Origin: AP-15 sp963732095
GTDB taxonomy: Bacteria; Pseudomonadota; Alphaproteobacteria; ATCC43930; CGMCC-115725
NCBI GenBank assembly: GCA_963732095.1
Contig: CAVSZA010000072.1
Span: 124,001-188,000, forward strand
DNA length: 64,000 nt
Direction: 5' to 3'
The position numbers and the translations under genes are program-made. Below, piece after piece: positions 7,811 to 16,346 of this stretch. Below the pieces are notes generated by a model. That model did not search any database and had not been told where the DNA came from. It saw only the letters and a program-made list of their open reading frames with translations. How positions within the stretch are numbered: position 1 is the first letter of the stretch; every line of letters starts with the position of its first letter.

Positions 7811-8971
7811 TCACCCATATGCGCGGCGGTAGAGATCGATAATTTCGTCGCTCGTCGGCACGCGCGGATTGTTTGCAGGCGAGCCCGAAGCCAGCGCTTG
7901 GCTCGCCATCACCGGCAGCAGCTCTTCATAGCGACCGGCATCGATGCCCCACGCGCGTGGCGTCGGGACCTGTAGATCGTCGTTGAGCCGGCGTAATTCG
8001 TCGAGCAGCCGGGCGACCGCGGCTTGGCTCCCCTCGCCTTCTTCGGCTATTCCCATCGCCCGCGCACAGTCGGCGTAGCGCCCCAGCGCGGCCGGCGCCG
8101 AAAAGGCGGTGATCTCCGGCAGCAGCATCGCGTTCGACAGCCCGTGCGGGACGTGGAAGAAGGCGCCGATCGGCCGGCTCATGCCATGAACCAGCGCGAC
8201 GCTGGCATTCGAGAACGCCATCCCCGCCGTTGTCGCGCCAAGCATCATCGCTTCTCGCGCGGCTCGGTTGCCGGGCTCGGCGCACGCCATGCGGATGTGG
8301 CCTGCAATCAGCCCCATCGCACTCTTGGCAAGCCCGTCGGTGAAGGAGTTGGCGCGGCGGCTGACATAGGCCTCGATCGCATGGGTCAGACTGTCGAGCC
8401 CGGTATCGGCGGTAAGTCGCAACGGCATCGTCAGCGTCAGCTCGTAATCGACAATCGCTGCAATCGGACAGCAGGCGAGCCCGGCGATCAGCATCTTCTC
8501 GTCTGTCTCGATGTCGGTGATGACGGTGAAGCGCGTCACCTCCGAGCCGGTGCCGGCCGTTGTCGGGATCGCCACGACCGGCGGACCCGCCTTCGGGATG
8601 TCCGCCGGTACCTTGTAATCCCGCAGCTGCCCGCCATTCGCGGCCAGCACCGACATCGCCTTTGCGGTGTCAATCGAGCTCCCGCCGCCGATCGCAACGA
8701 GACTGTCGTAGCCGTCTTCGGCGAGCCGGCGAGTGCCCGCTTCGACGACCGCCGTCGTCGGGTCCGCCACGGTGTCGGAAAACACCCGCCACGGAATGCC
8801 GGCCTGGTCGAGGATCGCCGTTGCCCGATCGAGATGCCCGGAGCGCACCAGGAAAGGGTCGGTTACGAGGAGCGGCTTAGTCAAGCCGAGCCGCTGCAGC
8901 TGGCCCGGAAGCTCGGCCAGCGCACCACCGCCCACTGCCATCAGCCGCGGCATCGTGATGATCGGAACCAT
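7811..8971 (-). CDS. Iron-containing alcohol dehydrogenase
   Basis: This 386-residue protein has the group III dehydrogenase signatures: GGGSSIDTAKAMSVL (nucleotide binding), IPTTAGTGSEVTRF, DTGLDSLTHAIEAYVS and HGMSRPIGAFFHVPHGLSNA, which supply the Asp and His metal ligands. The family oxidises alcohols or reduces aldehydes with NAD(P). I start at ATG 8971 (MVPIITMPRLM) with GAGGG upstream; a longer frame would overlap the tusA-like gene. It begins 10 bases after that gene and is likely co-transcribed with it. Substrate cannot be read from sequence. Confidence 0.88.
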   Translation of the reverse strand: MVPIITMPRLMAVGGGALAELPGQLQRLGLTKPLLVTDPFLVRSGHLDRATAILDQAGIPWRVFSDTVADPTTAVVEAGTRRLAEDGYDSLVAIGGGSSIDTAKAMSVLAANGGQLRDYKVPADIPKAGPPVVAIPTTAGTGSEVTRFTVITDIETDEKMLIAGLACCPIAAIVDYELTLTMPLRLTADTGLDSLTHAIEAYVSRRANSFTDGLAKSAMGLIAGHIRMACAEPGNRAAREAMMLGATTAGMAFSNASVALVHGMSRPIGAFFHVPHGLSNAMLLPEITAFSAPAALGRYADCARAMGIAEEGEGSQAAVARLLDELRRLNDDLQVPTPRAWGIDAGRYEELLPVMASQALASGSPANNPRVPTSDEIIDLYRRAYG

Positions 8972-8981
8972 GAAGGCGCCC

Positions 8982-9233
8982 TCAACCCGGTTTGCGCATC
9001 CGAAAACGCAAGACACCCCCCGGCTGCTCGCCCGCTTCGAGCAGCTCGCATCCGGTCGTCGTGCAGAAATGCTCGAAATCCTTGACCGCGCCCGGGTCGG
9101 TCGCGAGGATCTCGAGCACCGCGCCGGGGGCGAGCGGCTTTAATGCCCGCCGCGCCTTCAATACCGGCAAGGGGCACAGGAGCCCGGTGGCGTCGAGGGT
9201 AACGTCCACCGTCACCTTGTCGACTCGAGTCAT
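8982..9233 (-). CDS. TusA/SirA-family sulfur carrier protein
   Basis: The 83-residue protein contains the family motif LDATGLLCPLPVLKARRALK, with the reactive cysteine in CPLPVLK, and later TDPGAVKDFEHFCTTTGCEL, whose D-P-G and H..C residues are also conserved. TusA proteins relay persulfide sulfur, for example to tRNA thiolation or molybdenum-cofactor enzymes. I place the start at ATG 9233; a TTG at 9275 would add 14 residues. It is first of a two-gene unit with the downstream alcohol dehydrogenase, an unusual partner. Confidence 0.86.
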   Translation of the reverse strand: MTRVDKVTVDVTLDATGLLCPLPVLKARRALKPLAPGAVLEILATDPGAVKDFEHFCTTTGCELLEAGEQPGGVLRFRMRKPG

Positions 9234-9421
9234 CTCCCGGCATCCTACAACAGCTACACCGCGCGACTTTAACAAACCCGGACAGGGACCGCAGCTGTCT
9301 TGGCAAAATTGGCGCCACCCCGAACTCGAAACCTTTGCTGAACCAGCCGTGAACCGGCTCGAAATGTCGCGGGCGCCGCCGCCGCGGCCCTGGTCGCGGC
9401 GGAGCCGGGCGAGCCTCGCGG

Positions 9422-9685
9422 CCGCGCGGCTTCCGCCTTTACAGCCTGGCGGCAGGTTCAGTATTGCACGAGGCGGGGCTCGCCGCGGCGCTGCTCCGTG
9501 ATGCCGTCCTCCGGGTCGTCGGCGCCGCCGGGACGATTGGCGTGCGGGCTCTGCTCGTGCACGCGATTTTCGATGAGGCCAAGTCCTTCTATGAGCATTG
9601 GGGCTTCCGGGCCCTGGCGACGGATCCGATGACGCTGATGATCACAATAGAGGAAGCCAAAAGGATGCTCGGGCGGCCGAGATGA
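9422..9685 (+). pseudogene. GNAT acetyltransferase remnant (TacT-like)
   Basis: The frame reads RGFRLYSLAAGSV then directly ALLRDAVLRVVGAAGTIGVR and DEAKSFYEHWGFRAL. Intact TacT-like toxins read YYSLAAGSV, then some 40 residues with the RLAVD..QGRGLG acetyl-CoA loop, and only then ALLRDAL..; that central block is missing here. No proper N-terminal third or DUF1778-type antitoxin gene lies upstream, and the in-frame start TTG 9464 would yield only 73 residues. The C-terminal motif (HAIFDEAKSFYEHWGF) is well preserved, so decay is fairly recent. Confidence 0.72.
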
Positions 9686-10023
9686 TGAGACCGGCCAAGC
9701 CGACGCTCTGGCTTTTCCGCGCTACGCATCCTGGCGACCGTCGAGGATCTCAGAATCGCCATCTTGGGATTGCATACTCCCGCCGTCGGCGAGTGCTAAA
9801 CGGAAGTGCGGAGCGGCGATGGGCTTAGATTCAAAGCGCCAGAGCGGCCGCGCATTTGGAAATACAGGCTCTACCCGCTCACAACCAAAGGAGGAAGTTG
9901 GCTGTAAACTCGCTGCAGATACAGCGGAGGATGATTTCAGATACAATCGAAAACTGTGGCCTGCGACGCCCGGAGTTGATGATCGTCGTCATTCGCCTCA
10001 AGACTCGATTTCCGGGTTGAGCG
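9686..10023. other. Gap without supportable gene
   Basis: The 338 bases between the GNAT remnant and the sdhA stop carry only short, unconvincing frames. One plus-strand stretch (about 9825-9909) reads KAPERPRIWKYRLYPLTTKG then a stop, but I do not recognise it. No clear terminator or repeat was found. Confidence 0.4.
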
Positions 10024-11811
10024 TCAGTACACGCGCTCGGCGGGCGGGAAGGCCCGTACTTCGTTCGATAATGTATGGAGGTGCACCGGACGGTGGCCGA
10101 GACGCACCTCGCCCGCGCCGTTCTGCCAGGCGAGGGTGTGTTTGAGCCAGCTGCGGTCGTCACGTTTGGGGTAGTCCTCGCGGGCATGGGCGCCGCGGCT
10201 TTCGGTCCGGTATAACGCGGAATGGAGGATAATGGCTGCCTGCCCGATCAGGTTGTCGAGCTCGAGCGCCTCGACGAGGTCGGTGTTCCAGATCAGTGAG
10301 GGGTCGGCGACGGCGAGGTCGCGCAGCGCGTCGGTGACCGCGCTCATCTCGCGCAGCCCTTCTTCGAGCACCCGGGCGGTGCGAAAGACCGAACAGTGGT
10401 CCTGCATGGCCCGCTGCATCGCGGCTCGGATTTCACCGGTTTTCAGCCGGCCTCTCGCATGGCGCACCCGGTCGAACCTGGCGAGCGCCGGGTCTGTTGC
10501 CGAGGGTTCGAAGGCGCTATGCGGCGCTCCCGGCTCGACGATCTCGGCGGCGCGCTGCGCCGCGGCGCGGCCGAACACGACGAGGTCGAGCAGCGAGTTG
10601 GTGCCGAGCCGGTTGGCGCCGTGCACCGACACGCAGGCCGCCTCGCCGATCGCCATCAGCCCGGGAACGATGCGCTCGGGGTTATCGGCAATCGGGCTCA
10701 ATACCTCGCCATGAAAATTGGTCGGAATGCCGCCCATATTGTAATGCGCCGTCGGCAATACCGGGATCGGCTGCCGCGTCACTTCGACCCCGGCAAAGAT
10801 CTTGGCGGTCTCCGAAATGCCGGGAAGCCGTTCATGCAGCACCTTGGGATCGAGGTGCTCCAGATGCAGCAGAATGTGGTCGCTCTGCGGCCCGCAGCCG
10901 CGGCCCTCGCGGATCTCGATCGCCATGGCGCGGGCGACCACGTCGCGCGAGGCGAGATCTTTAGTGGTCGGCGCATAGCGCTCCATAAAGCGCTCGCCTT
11001 CGGCGTTCGTCAGATAGCCGCCCTCGCCGCGCGATCCCTCGGTGATCAGGCAGCCGGCGCCGTAAATGCCGGTCGGATGAAACTGGATGAACTCCATGTC
11101 CTGCAATGGGAGGCCGGCGCGCAAGGCCATGGCATAGCCGTCGCCAGTGCAGATATGCGCCTGGGTCGTGGAAAAATAAGCACGGCCACCGCCGCCCGTC
11201 GCCAGCACGACGATCTGCGCCCGGAACAGATGCAGAGTGCCGTCTTCGAGTCGCCAAGCAACGACCCCACGGCATTGGCCTTCGTCGATGACCAGGTCGA
11301 GCACGATGTACTCGATGAAGAACTCGGCGTTGTGCTTGAGGCACTGCTGATAGAGGGTATGGAGCATCGCATGCCCCGTCCGGTCGGCGGCGGCGCACGC
11401 CCGCTTTGCCAAGCCCTTGCCCCATTGCACGGTGTGGCCGCCGAACGGCCGCTGGTAGATAAGGCCATCCTCGGTGCGCGAGAACGGCACACCAAAGTGC
11501 TCGAGCTCGACGACCGCTTCCATGGCATTGCGGCACATGAACTCGATAGCGTCCTGGTCGCCGAGCCAGTCGGACCCCTTGACGGTGTCGTACATGTGCC
11601 AGCGCCAGTCGTCCTCACCCATATTGCCGAGCGCGGCGCCGATGCCGCCCTGCGCCGCGACGGTGTGGCTGCGGGTTGGGAAGACCTTGCTGATGCAGGC
11701 GGTCTTGAGCCCCGCAACGGTCATTCCCAATGTCGCCCGCAATCCGGCGCCGCCGCCCCCGACAACAACGACATCGTAAGTGTGGTGCTCGATCGGATAG
11801 GCGGTGCTCAT
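10024..11811 (-). CDS. sdhA: Succinate dehydrogenase/fumarate reductase flavoprotein subunit
   Basis: The 595-residue protein has the FAD-binding motif DVVVVGGGGAGLRATLGM, the flavinylation segment SRSHTVAAQGGIGAALGN with the FAD-linking His, and the catalytic region FIQFHPTGIYGAGCLITEGS. PTAHYNMGGIPTN and HGANRLGTNSLLDLVVFGRA are also present, and the C-terminal helical domain is full length. In the complete enzyme it oxidises succinate, passing electrons to SdhB. No sdhB, sdhC or sdhD lies next to it, so it is either a second copy or the operon is split. Start ATG 11811 (MSTAYPIEHH). A LysR gene is divergent across about 100 bases. Confidence 0.93.
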   Translation of the reverse strand: MSTAYPIEHHTYDVVVVGGGGAGLRATLGMTVAGLKTACISKVFPTRSHTVAAQGGIGAALGNMGEDDWRWHMYDTVKGSDWLGDQDAIEFMCRNAMEAVVELEHFGVPFSRTEDGLIYQRPFGGHTVQWGKGLAKRACAAADRTGHAMLHTLYQQCLKHNAEFFIEYIVLDLVIDEGQCRGVVAWRLEDGTLHLFRAQIVVLATGGGGRAYFSTTQAHICTGDGYAMALRAGLPLQDMEFIQFHPTGIYGAGCLITEGSRGEGGYLTNAEGERFMERYAPTTKDLASRDVVARAMAIEIREGRGCGPQSDHILLHLEHLDPKVLHERLPGISETAKIFAGVEVTRQPIPVLPTAHYNMGGIPTNFHGEVLSPIADNPERIVPGLMAIGEAACVSVHGANRLGTNSLLDLVVFGRAAAQRAAEIVEPGAPHSAFEPSATDPALARFDRVRHARGRLKTGEIRAAMQRAMQDHCSVFRTARVLEEGLREMSAVTDALRDLAVADPSLIWNTDLVEALELDNLIGQAAIILHSALYRTESRGAHAREDYPKRDDRSWLKHTLAWQNGAGEVRLGHRPVHLHTLSNEVRAFPPAERVY

Positions 11812-11913
11812 GATCCGTCGCCTTCGTATTTGCCGAAATCTGATGCCGGCCCTGGATTGACACAATCAGCATTTGGCGTAGCCTTACTACGTCAAATCCG
11901 AAGGCGCTCCCTC

Positions 11914-12828
11914 GTGCGTTTTGATCTCAGCGATTTGCGGCTGTTTCTCAATGTGGTCGAAGCGGGCAGCATCACGCATGGCGCCGAGCGCATGCATCTG
12001 GCCATCGCCGCGGCAAGCACGCGCATCCGCAACATGGAGGCGGCGCTCGGCACTCCCTTATTGCACCGCGAGCGCCAAGGAGTTCAGCCGACGCCGGCGG
12101 GCCGCACCCTCGTACACCATGCGCGCATACTGTTGCAGCAGGCAGAGCGCATGCACGGCGAGCTCGCGCAGTATGCCGAGGGCATCAAGGGACAGGTTCG
12201 CCTGTTGTCCAATACCAACGCGCTGACCGAATTTCTGCCGGAGCCGCTCAGCGATTTCCTCGCCTCCCACCCGCAGGTGAACATCGATCTGGAGGAGCGG
12301 CTCAGTGACGAGATCGTGGCCGCCATTGCCGACGGCACCGCGGATATCGGGATCGTGGCCGCCACGGTGGAAGTCGCCGGTCTCGAGACCCTGCCCTTTC
12401 GCACCGACCGCTTCGTGCTGGTCGTCGCGCCGAAGCACCCGCTGGCAACCGTCGAGCATATCCCCTTTGCCGAGGTGCTCGATTTCGATTTTGTCGGTCT
12501 GGACCGAACGAGCGCGCTGCAACGGTTTCTTTCCGAAAAGGCCGAGAGGGTCGGCCGCCGCCTCAAACTGCGCGTTCAGCTGCGCAGCTTCGATGCGGTC
12601 TGCCGATTTGTCGAATGCAACGTCGGGATCGGCATCGTCCCGGCGACCACCGCCGAGCGCCACGCCAAGACGATGTCGATCCGTCGGATCGAGCTGGCGG
12701 ACGACTGGGCGCTCCGCAATCTGACGATTTGCATTCGTCGGGAGGCCGATCTCCCGATCTACGCCCGCGACCTCGTCCGCCACTTGTCGGCGTCCCAATC
12801 CCCTTCGCCGCAAGCAAAATTTCGATGA
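11914..12828 (+). CDS. LysR-family transcription regulator
   Basis: A 304-residue LysR regulator: an N-terminal winged helix-turn-helix (LRLFLNVVEAGSITHGAERM, AAASTRIRNMEAALGTPLLH) and a ligand-binding domain (RLLSNTNALTEFLPEPLSDF, TADIGIVAATVEVAGLETLP). The start is GTG at 11914 with AAGG at 11901; a much longer open frame upstream is antisense to sdhA and not real. Divergent placement from sdhA with a shared gap of about 100 bases suggests it regulates sdhA and itself; I did not find a convincing T-N11-A operator. It overlaps tlyA by ATGA, so the two are probably translationally coupled. Confidence 0.88.
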   Translation: MRFDLSDLRLFLNVVEAGSITHGAERMHLAIAAASTRIRNMEAALGTPLLHRERQGVQPTPAGRTLVHHARILLQQAERMHGELAQYAEGIKGQVRLLSNTNALTEFLPEPLSDFLASHPQVNIDLEERLSDEIVAAIADGTADIGIVAATVEVAGLETLPFRTDRFVLVVAPKHPLATVEHIPFAEVLDFDFVGLDRTSALQRFLSEKAERVGRRLKLRVQLRSFDAVCRFVECNVGIGIVPATTAERHAKTMSIRRIELADDWALRNLTICIRREADLPIYARDLVRHLSASQSPSPQAKFR

Positions 12829-13817
12829 GCCGACCTCACCCCCGGATTCCTGCGCAGGCCGGAAAGCGGCGCGCCGATCAGCTTGTCGTCGAGCGGGGCT
12901 TGGCCGAAAGCCGCGCCAGGGCGCAAGCGCTGATCCTCGCCGGGGTCGTCAATTGCGCCGGGCGGCGGATCGAAAAGCCGGGGGAACAGCTCGCAGCCGA
13001 TGCGGCGCTCTCCATCAAGGGGCACGACCATCCCTGGGTGTCCCGCGGGGGCCTCAAGCTCGCTCACGCCCTCGACTATTTCGGGATCGTAGTCGACGGC
13101 GAGACGGCTCTCGACATTGGTGCATCGACCGGCGGTTTTACCGACGTGCTGCTGTCACGCGGCGCCGGCCGAGTTTACGCGGTCGACGTCGGACACGGTC
13201 AGCTCGCCTGGAAACTGCGGCAGGATCGGCGTGTAATTGTCCACGAGCGGGTGAACGCCCGGTACCTGACGCGAGCCCAGGTTCCCGAGCCGATCGAGAT
13301 AATCACTTGTGATGCGAGCTTCATCGGCCTGGCGACGGTATTGCCGGCGCCGCTCGCGCTCGCCGCTGAAGAGGCGAAGCTTGTGGCGCTCGTCAAACCG
13401 CAATTCGAGGCCGGCCGCGAGTACGTCGGCAAAGGCGGAGTGGTGCGCGATCCCGCCGTCCATCACGAGGTCTGCGAGCGCGCCGCCGCCTGGGTCGCTG
13501 CGCAGCCGGGTTGGACAGTGGTCGGCGCCGTTGAGAGCCCGGTCCTCGGTCCGCAAGGCAACCGGGAATTCCTGCTCTACGCCCGCCGGAGCGGCGCGGG
13601 TGAGGAGGCGCCCATAGGTCCGCACTTCGCGCGGCCCGAGGAAAGGTTCCGCGGCGGTCTCGAAGGACGCACGATCGGCCGCTCGCCGCATTTAGAGCAC
13701 ACCATCACTGGATCGAAATCCTTGCCGCAGAGATCATGCATGTGCAGCAGAGGCCGCCCCTTCCTTCCCGACATGCGGACGTCGCCCCAATGCACGATCG
13801 ACATGGCGATCGGGTAG
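12825..13817 (+). CDS. tlyA: TlyA-family rRNA 2'-O-methyltransferase, abnormal C-terminal extension
   Basis: Residues 1-65 form an S4 RNA-binding domain (RADQLVVERGLAESRARAQA). The rest is an FtsJ-like Rossmann methyltransferase: ALDIGASTGGFTDVLLSRGA (SAM site), VYAVDVGHGQLAWKL, ITCDASFI, LVALVKPQFEAGREYVGKGG. The family methylates ribosomal RNA riboses and some act as hemolysins. Normal proteins end soon after GNREFLLYARR, near residue 250. Here the frame continues about 75 residues to 13817 because the original stop is missing; that tail is antisense to an hxlR remnant. The enzyme core is complete, so activity is plausible. Confidence 0.85.
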   Translation: MSRPHPRIPAQAGKRRADQLVVERGLAESRARAQALILAGVVNCAGRRIEKPGEQLAADAALSIKGHDHPWVSRGGLKLAHALDYFGIVVDGETALDIGASTGGFTDVLLSRGAGRVYAVDVGHGQLAWKLRQDRRVIVHERVNARYLTRAQVPEPIEIITCDASFIGLATVLPAPLALAAEEAKLVALVKPQFEAGREYVGKGGVVRDPAVHHEVCERAAAWVAAQPGWTVVGAVESPVLGPQGNREFLLYARRSGAGEEAPIGPHFARPEERFRGGLEGRTIGRSPHLEHTITGSKSLPQRSCMCSRGRPFLPDMRTSPQCTIDMAIG

Positions 13818-13872
13818 AGGTCGAGCCCTTCGGCGTCAGGCGATACTCATAGCGCGTCGGCCGCTGCGCAAG
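13681..13872 (-). pseudogene. hxlR-type regulator remnant (C-terminal half)
   Basis: The reverse strand reads RPTRYEYRLTPKG, then after a one-base loss (about 13826-13828) continues LDLYPIAMSIVHWGDVRMSG and LLHMHDLCGKDFDPVMVCSK with CGE. This is the C-terminal half of a HxlR-family winged-helix regulator with its usual Cys-rich ending. The DNA-binding N-terminal half is absent: the sequence breaks near 13872 and becomes an MFS remnant on the other strand. The remnant supplies the antisense tail of tlyA. Confidence 0.8.
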
Positions 13873-14129
13873 GTGGTCATCGTTGTGTTCACGCTCGGCC
13901 CCTCCTTGGCGGCGGTGATTGTCGTGATCAGCCAAGCGGTGGTCAGCGAATTCGTTCTGGTCGCTCAACGCGCGCCGTTCTTGCGATCGGTACCGCCTTT
14001 ATGACATCGGCCGGGGTACTGGCGCCTTATGTGATCGGCGACGTCGTCGAGAAGGCGGCAACACCGGTGGAAGGCTTCTTCAAAGGCTCGACAGTTGTCG
14101 CACTTTGCAGCGAGCCGCTGTGGGGTTAA
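13873..14129 (+). pseudogene. MFS transporter remnant (C-terminal end)
   Basis: The plus strand reads VVIVVFTLGPSLAAVIVVIS, QAVVSEFVLVAQRA, then with a one-base loss near 13974 AVLAIGTAFMTSAGVLAPYV, IGDVVEKAATPVEGFFKG and a TAA stop. This matches the last two membrane segments and loop of a major facilitator transporter (AIGT..MTSAG..APY..G....A.TP..G). Everything upstream is gone. Together with the hxlR remnant it looks like a formerly divergent regulator-transporter pair joined by a deletion that removed both 5' halves. Confidence 0.72.
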
Positions 14130-14159
14130 GTTGCCGGACGGCCCATAAAGGAAACCGCC

Positions 14160-15197
14160 ATGACAGCCATGATCGACATGCATGCCCATTGGAGGCCCGC
14201 CGAAGTAGCCGACGCTCTGCGCGCCCGCACCAGGGAGCCGCGAATTGCCCGCAATTCGGACGGCGTCGAGGTGATCAAGTCCTCACCGATGAGCGAGGAG
14301 CCGCTCGCCAAGGCCTTCGATGACGTCGATCTCCACCTCGCTCGGATGGACCGCCAAGGGGTGGAGACGAGCGTGCTGTCGCTTCTCGGCTCGTTCTGCT
14401 GGATCGAGGCCCAGCCGCCGGAAGTGGCCGGGCCGATCTGCCAGAGCGTCAATGACGGGCTTTCCGCGATTTGCCAGAAGCACCCCGGCCGCTTCGCCGC
14501 CTACGCGGCACTGCCTCTGACGGACATTTCCGCCGCCTGCACCGAACTCGAGCGGGCGCTCGGGCTGCCGGGCATGATCGGGGCGCAGGTCCCCGGCAAC
14601 TACTTTCTCACACGCAAGGACGCCGAAGCGATGCGGCCGCTGCTGGACGTCGTGAACCGCCGCCGCTCGGTTCTCTTCATCCATAATGGGCCGCGGCCGG
14701 GCGACGCCTACCCCAAGGTCGCGAGCGATACGGACAACGCGCGCCGCCGCAACGGCACGCTCGACATGCAGGCGAGCCTCTCCTCGGTGATGGTGACATT
14801 GTCTCTCACCGACTACCTCGCGGACTACCCGGACGCGATGATCCACGTCCACAATTTGGGCGGCAATATTCCCTACGAGGTCGAGCGCATGGACCACCGC
14901 TGCCTGCTCGACACGCCGACTGAGGAATTGCCGTCGTCGCGCTTCCGCAAGGCGAAGGTGTATGTGGATTGCAACTCGTTCGGCCCGCGCGCGATCGAGG
15001 CGGCGGTAAACCTGTACGGCGCCGAGCGCATCGTGTGCGGCACCGACGGCAGCGAGTTCGGCTGCGACTGGACGCGGAAGGCGCTCGCGGAAGCGCAGAT
15101 CGGCGAGGACGCGCGCGAGCAGATCCTGCACCGCAATGCCGCTGCGATGCTCGCCCGCGCCGCAAGGACTGCACAGCCCGAAAGCGCCGCCGCCTAA
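14160..15197 (+). CDS. Amidohydrolase 2 family (ACMSD-like) metal hydrolase/decarboxylase
   Basis: The 345-residue protein shows the TIM-barrel amidohydrolase pattern: MIDMHAHWRP gives the first H-x-H metal pair, VLFIHNGPRPGDAYP and IHVHNLGGNIPYEVERMDHR give the later His residues, and RIVCGTDGSEF gives the Asp ligand. This ACMSD-like branch hydrolyses or decarboxylates aromatic and related acids; the substrate is unknown. AAGGAAACC precedes the ATG. The gene is intact although the DNA immediately upstream is pseudogene debris, so it probably has its own promoter in the 30-base gap or within the debris. Confidence 0.87.
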   Translation: MTAMIDMHAHWRPAEVADALRARTREPRIARNSDGVEVIKSSPMSEEPLAKAFDDVDLHLARMDRQGVETSVLSLLGSFCWIEAQPPEVAGPICQSVNDGLSAICQKHPGRFAAYAALPLTDISAACTELERALGLPGMIGAQVPGNYFLTRKDAEAMRPLLDVVNRRRSVLFIHNGPRPGDAYPKVASDTDNARRRNGTLDMQASLSSVMVTLSLTDYLADYPDAMIHVHNLGGNIPYEVERMDHRCLLDTPTEELPSSRFRKAKVYVDCNSFGPRAIEAAVNLYGAERIVCGTDGSEFGCDWTRKALAEAQIGEDAREQILHRNAAAMLARAARTAQPESAAA

Positions 15198-15236
15198 ACC
15201 GTGGCGGGCCGTATTCCGTGCCCGGCAGCCCCCTTA

Positions 15237-16169
15237 TTAAGCCGCTAACGGCAGACCGGCCGTCCATGGCGCCGAGCCCGCTGCGAAGTTGCGTATCAGG
15301 AAATCCCGCAGAACGGCGACGCGGGACGCGCGGGGGCGGCCGGGCGGCATCAGGACATTGAGCGCCCCCGGCGGCGGGTTCCAACCAAAGAGCACGGCAA
15401 CCAGGCGGCCGGCGCGCAGCGCCTCCCAGGCGAGGAAATCGGGCTGCAGCGCGATCCCGATGCCGGCCAACAGGGCACCTTCGAGCGCCTCCGCGTTGGT
15501 GGCGCTGAGCGGCCCGCTGACCGTGACCGCCTCTTCGACACCCTCCGTGTTCGTGAAGTGCCACCGCTCGCCGGTGGCGAGGTAGCTGTAGCCGAGACAG
15601 GCATGGCGTTCGAGGTCGCGCGGCCGCTGCGGCGTGCCGTGCCGCGCAAAATAGGCGGGCGCGCCGACGACCCAGCGCCGAACCGGGCAGAGGCGGCGGG
15701 CCACCAGGCTCGAATCCGGCAGATCGGCGATGCGCACTGCGATGTCGATGCCGTGGGCGACGAGATCGACGATGCGGTCGTCGAGTTGCAGGTCGATCGA
15801 AACCTCGGGGTAGGCGGCAAGGAAGGCGGGCAGTGCCGGCGCTACGTGACGCAGGCCGAACGACATCGGTGCTGCCAGTCGGACGCGGCCGCGCGGCGCC
15901 GCCGATTTGTCCTGCGCTTCCGCCTCGGCTGCCTCGCTCTCGGCGAGGATGCGGGCGGCGCGCACCGCCAACACCCGGCCGGTTTCGGTCAGCGCGAAGC
16001 GGCGCGAAGTGCGGTGGATCAGGCGCTCGCCGATGCGCGCCTCGAGCCGTTGCAATGCCTTGGACACGGTCGCGCCGGAAATGCCGAGCTCGCCGGCGGC
16101 GCCGGCGAAAGAGCCGGTTTCGGCGACCTTGGCGAAGATCGCCCAGCTCTGGAGATCCGGAAGGGGCAT
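15237..16169 (-). CDS. LysR-family transcription regulator
   Basis: The protein starts MPLPDLQSWAIFAKVAETGS, followed by the recognition helix region GISGATVSKALQRLEARIGE and the effector domain (RVRLAAPMSFGLRHVAPALP, VDLVAHGIDIAVRIADLPDS). It belongs to the LysR subgroup with a strongly conserved GIDIAVRIG-like strand. GGGG upstream favours ATG 16169 (6-base spacing) over ATG 16175. It is divergent from the isochorismatase-like hydrolase across about 180 bases, so that gene is its most likely target. Confidence 0.88.
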   Translation of the reverse strand: MPLPDLQSWAIFAKVAETGSFAGAAGELGISGATVSKALQRLEARIGERLIHRTSRRFALTETGRVLAVRAARILAESEAAEAEAQDKSAAPRGRVRLAAPMSFGLRHVAPALPAFLAAYPEVSIDLQLDDRIVDLVAHGIDIAVRIADLPDSSLVARRLCPVRRWVVGAPAYFARHGTPQRPRDLERHACLGYSYLATGERWHFTNTEGVEEAVTVSGPLSATNAEALEGALLAGIGIALQPDFLAWEALRAGRLVAVLFGWNPPPGALNVLMPPGRPRASRVAVLRDFLIRNFAAGSAPWTAGLPLAA

Positions 16170-16346
16170 GCTCATCCCCAAAAATGGAAAGCGTGTCTTT
16201 CCATTCTTTCTATTTTTGGAGCACGGGTCGAGGACCATCTGGAGTTAGGCATTTTTACCAGGCTTTACTCGGGCCGAAGCACCACGCGACCTACAATGCC
16301 TGCCTTCGGCCCTAGACCGGATGGGCCAGTTACTGAGGAGATAACC

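Noticed and set aside
10396..11913. Upstream extension of the LysR frame
   Set aside because: This part is antisense to sdhA. The LysR domain starts at GTG 11914.
15558..16346. Upstream extension of the isochorismatase-like frame
   Set aside because: Antisense to the LysR gene; the GAGGAG site and family start place the gene at 16347.
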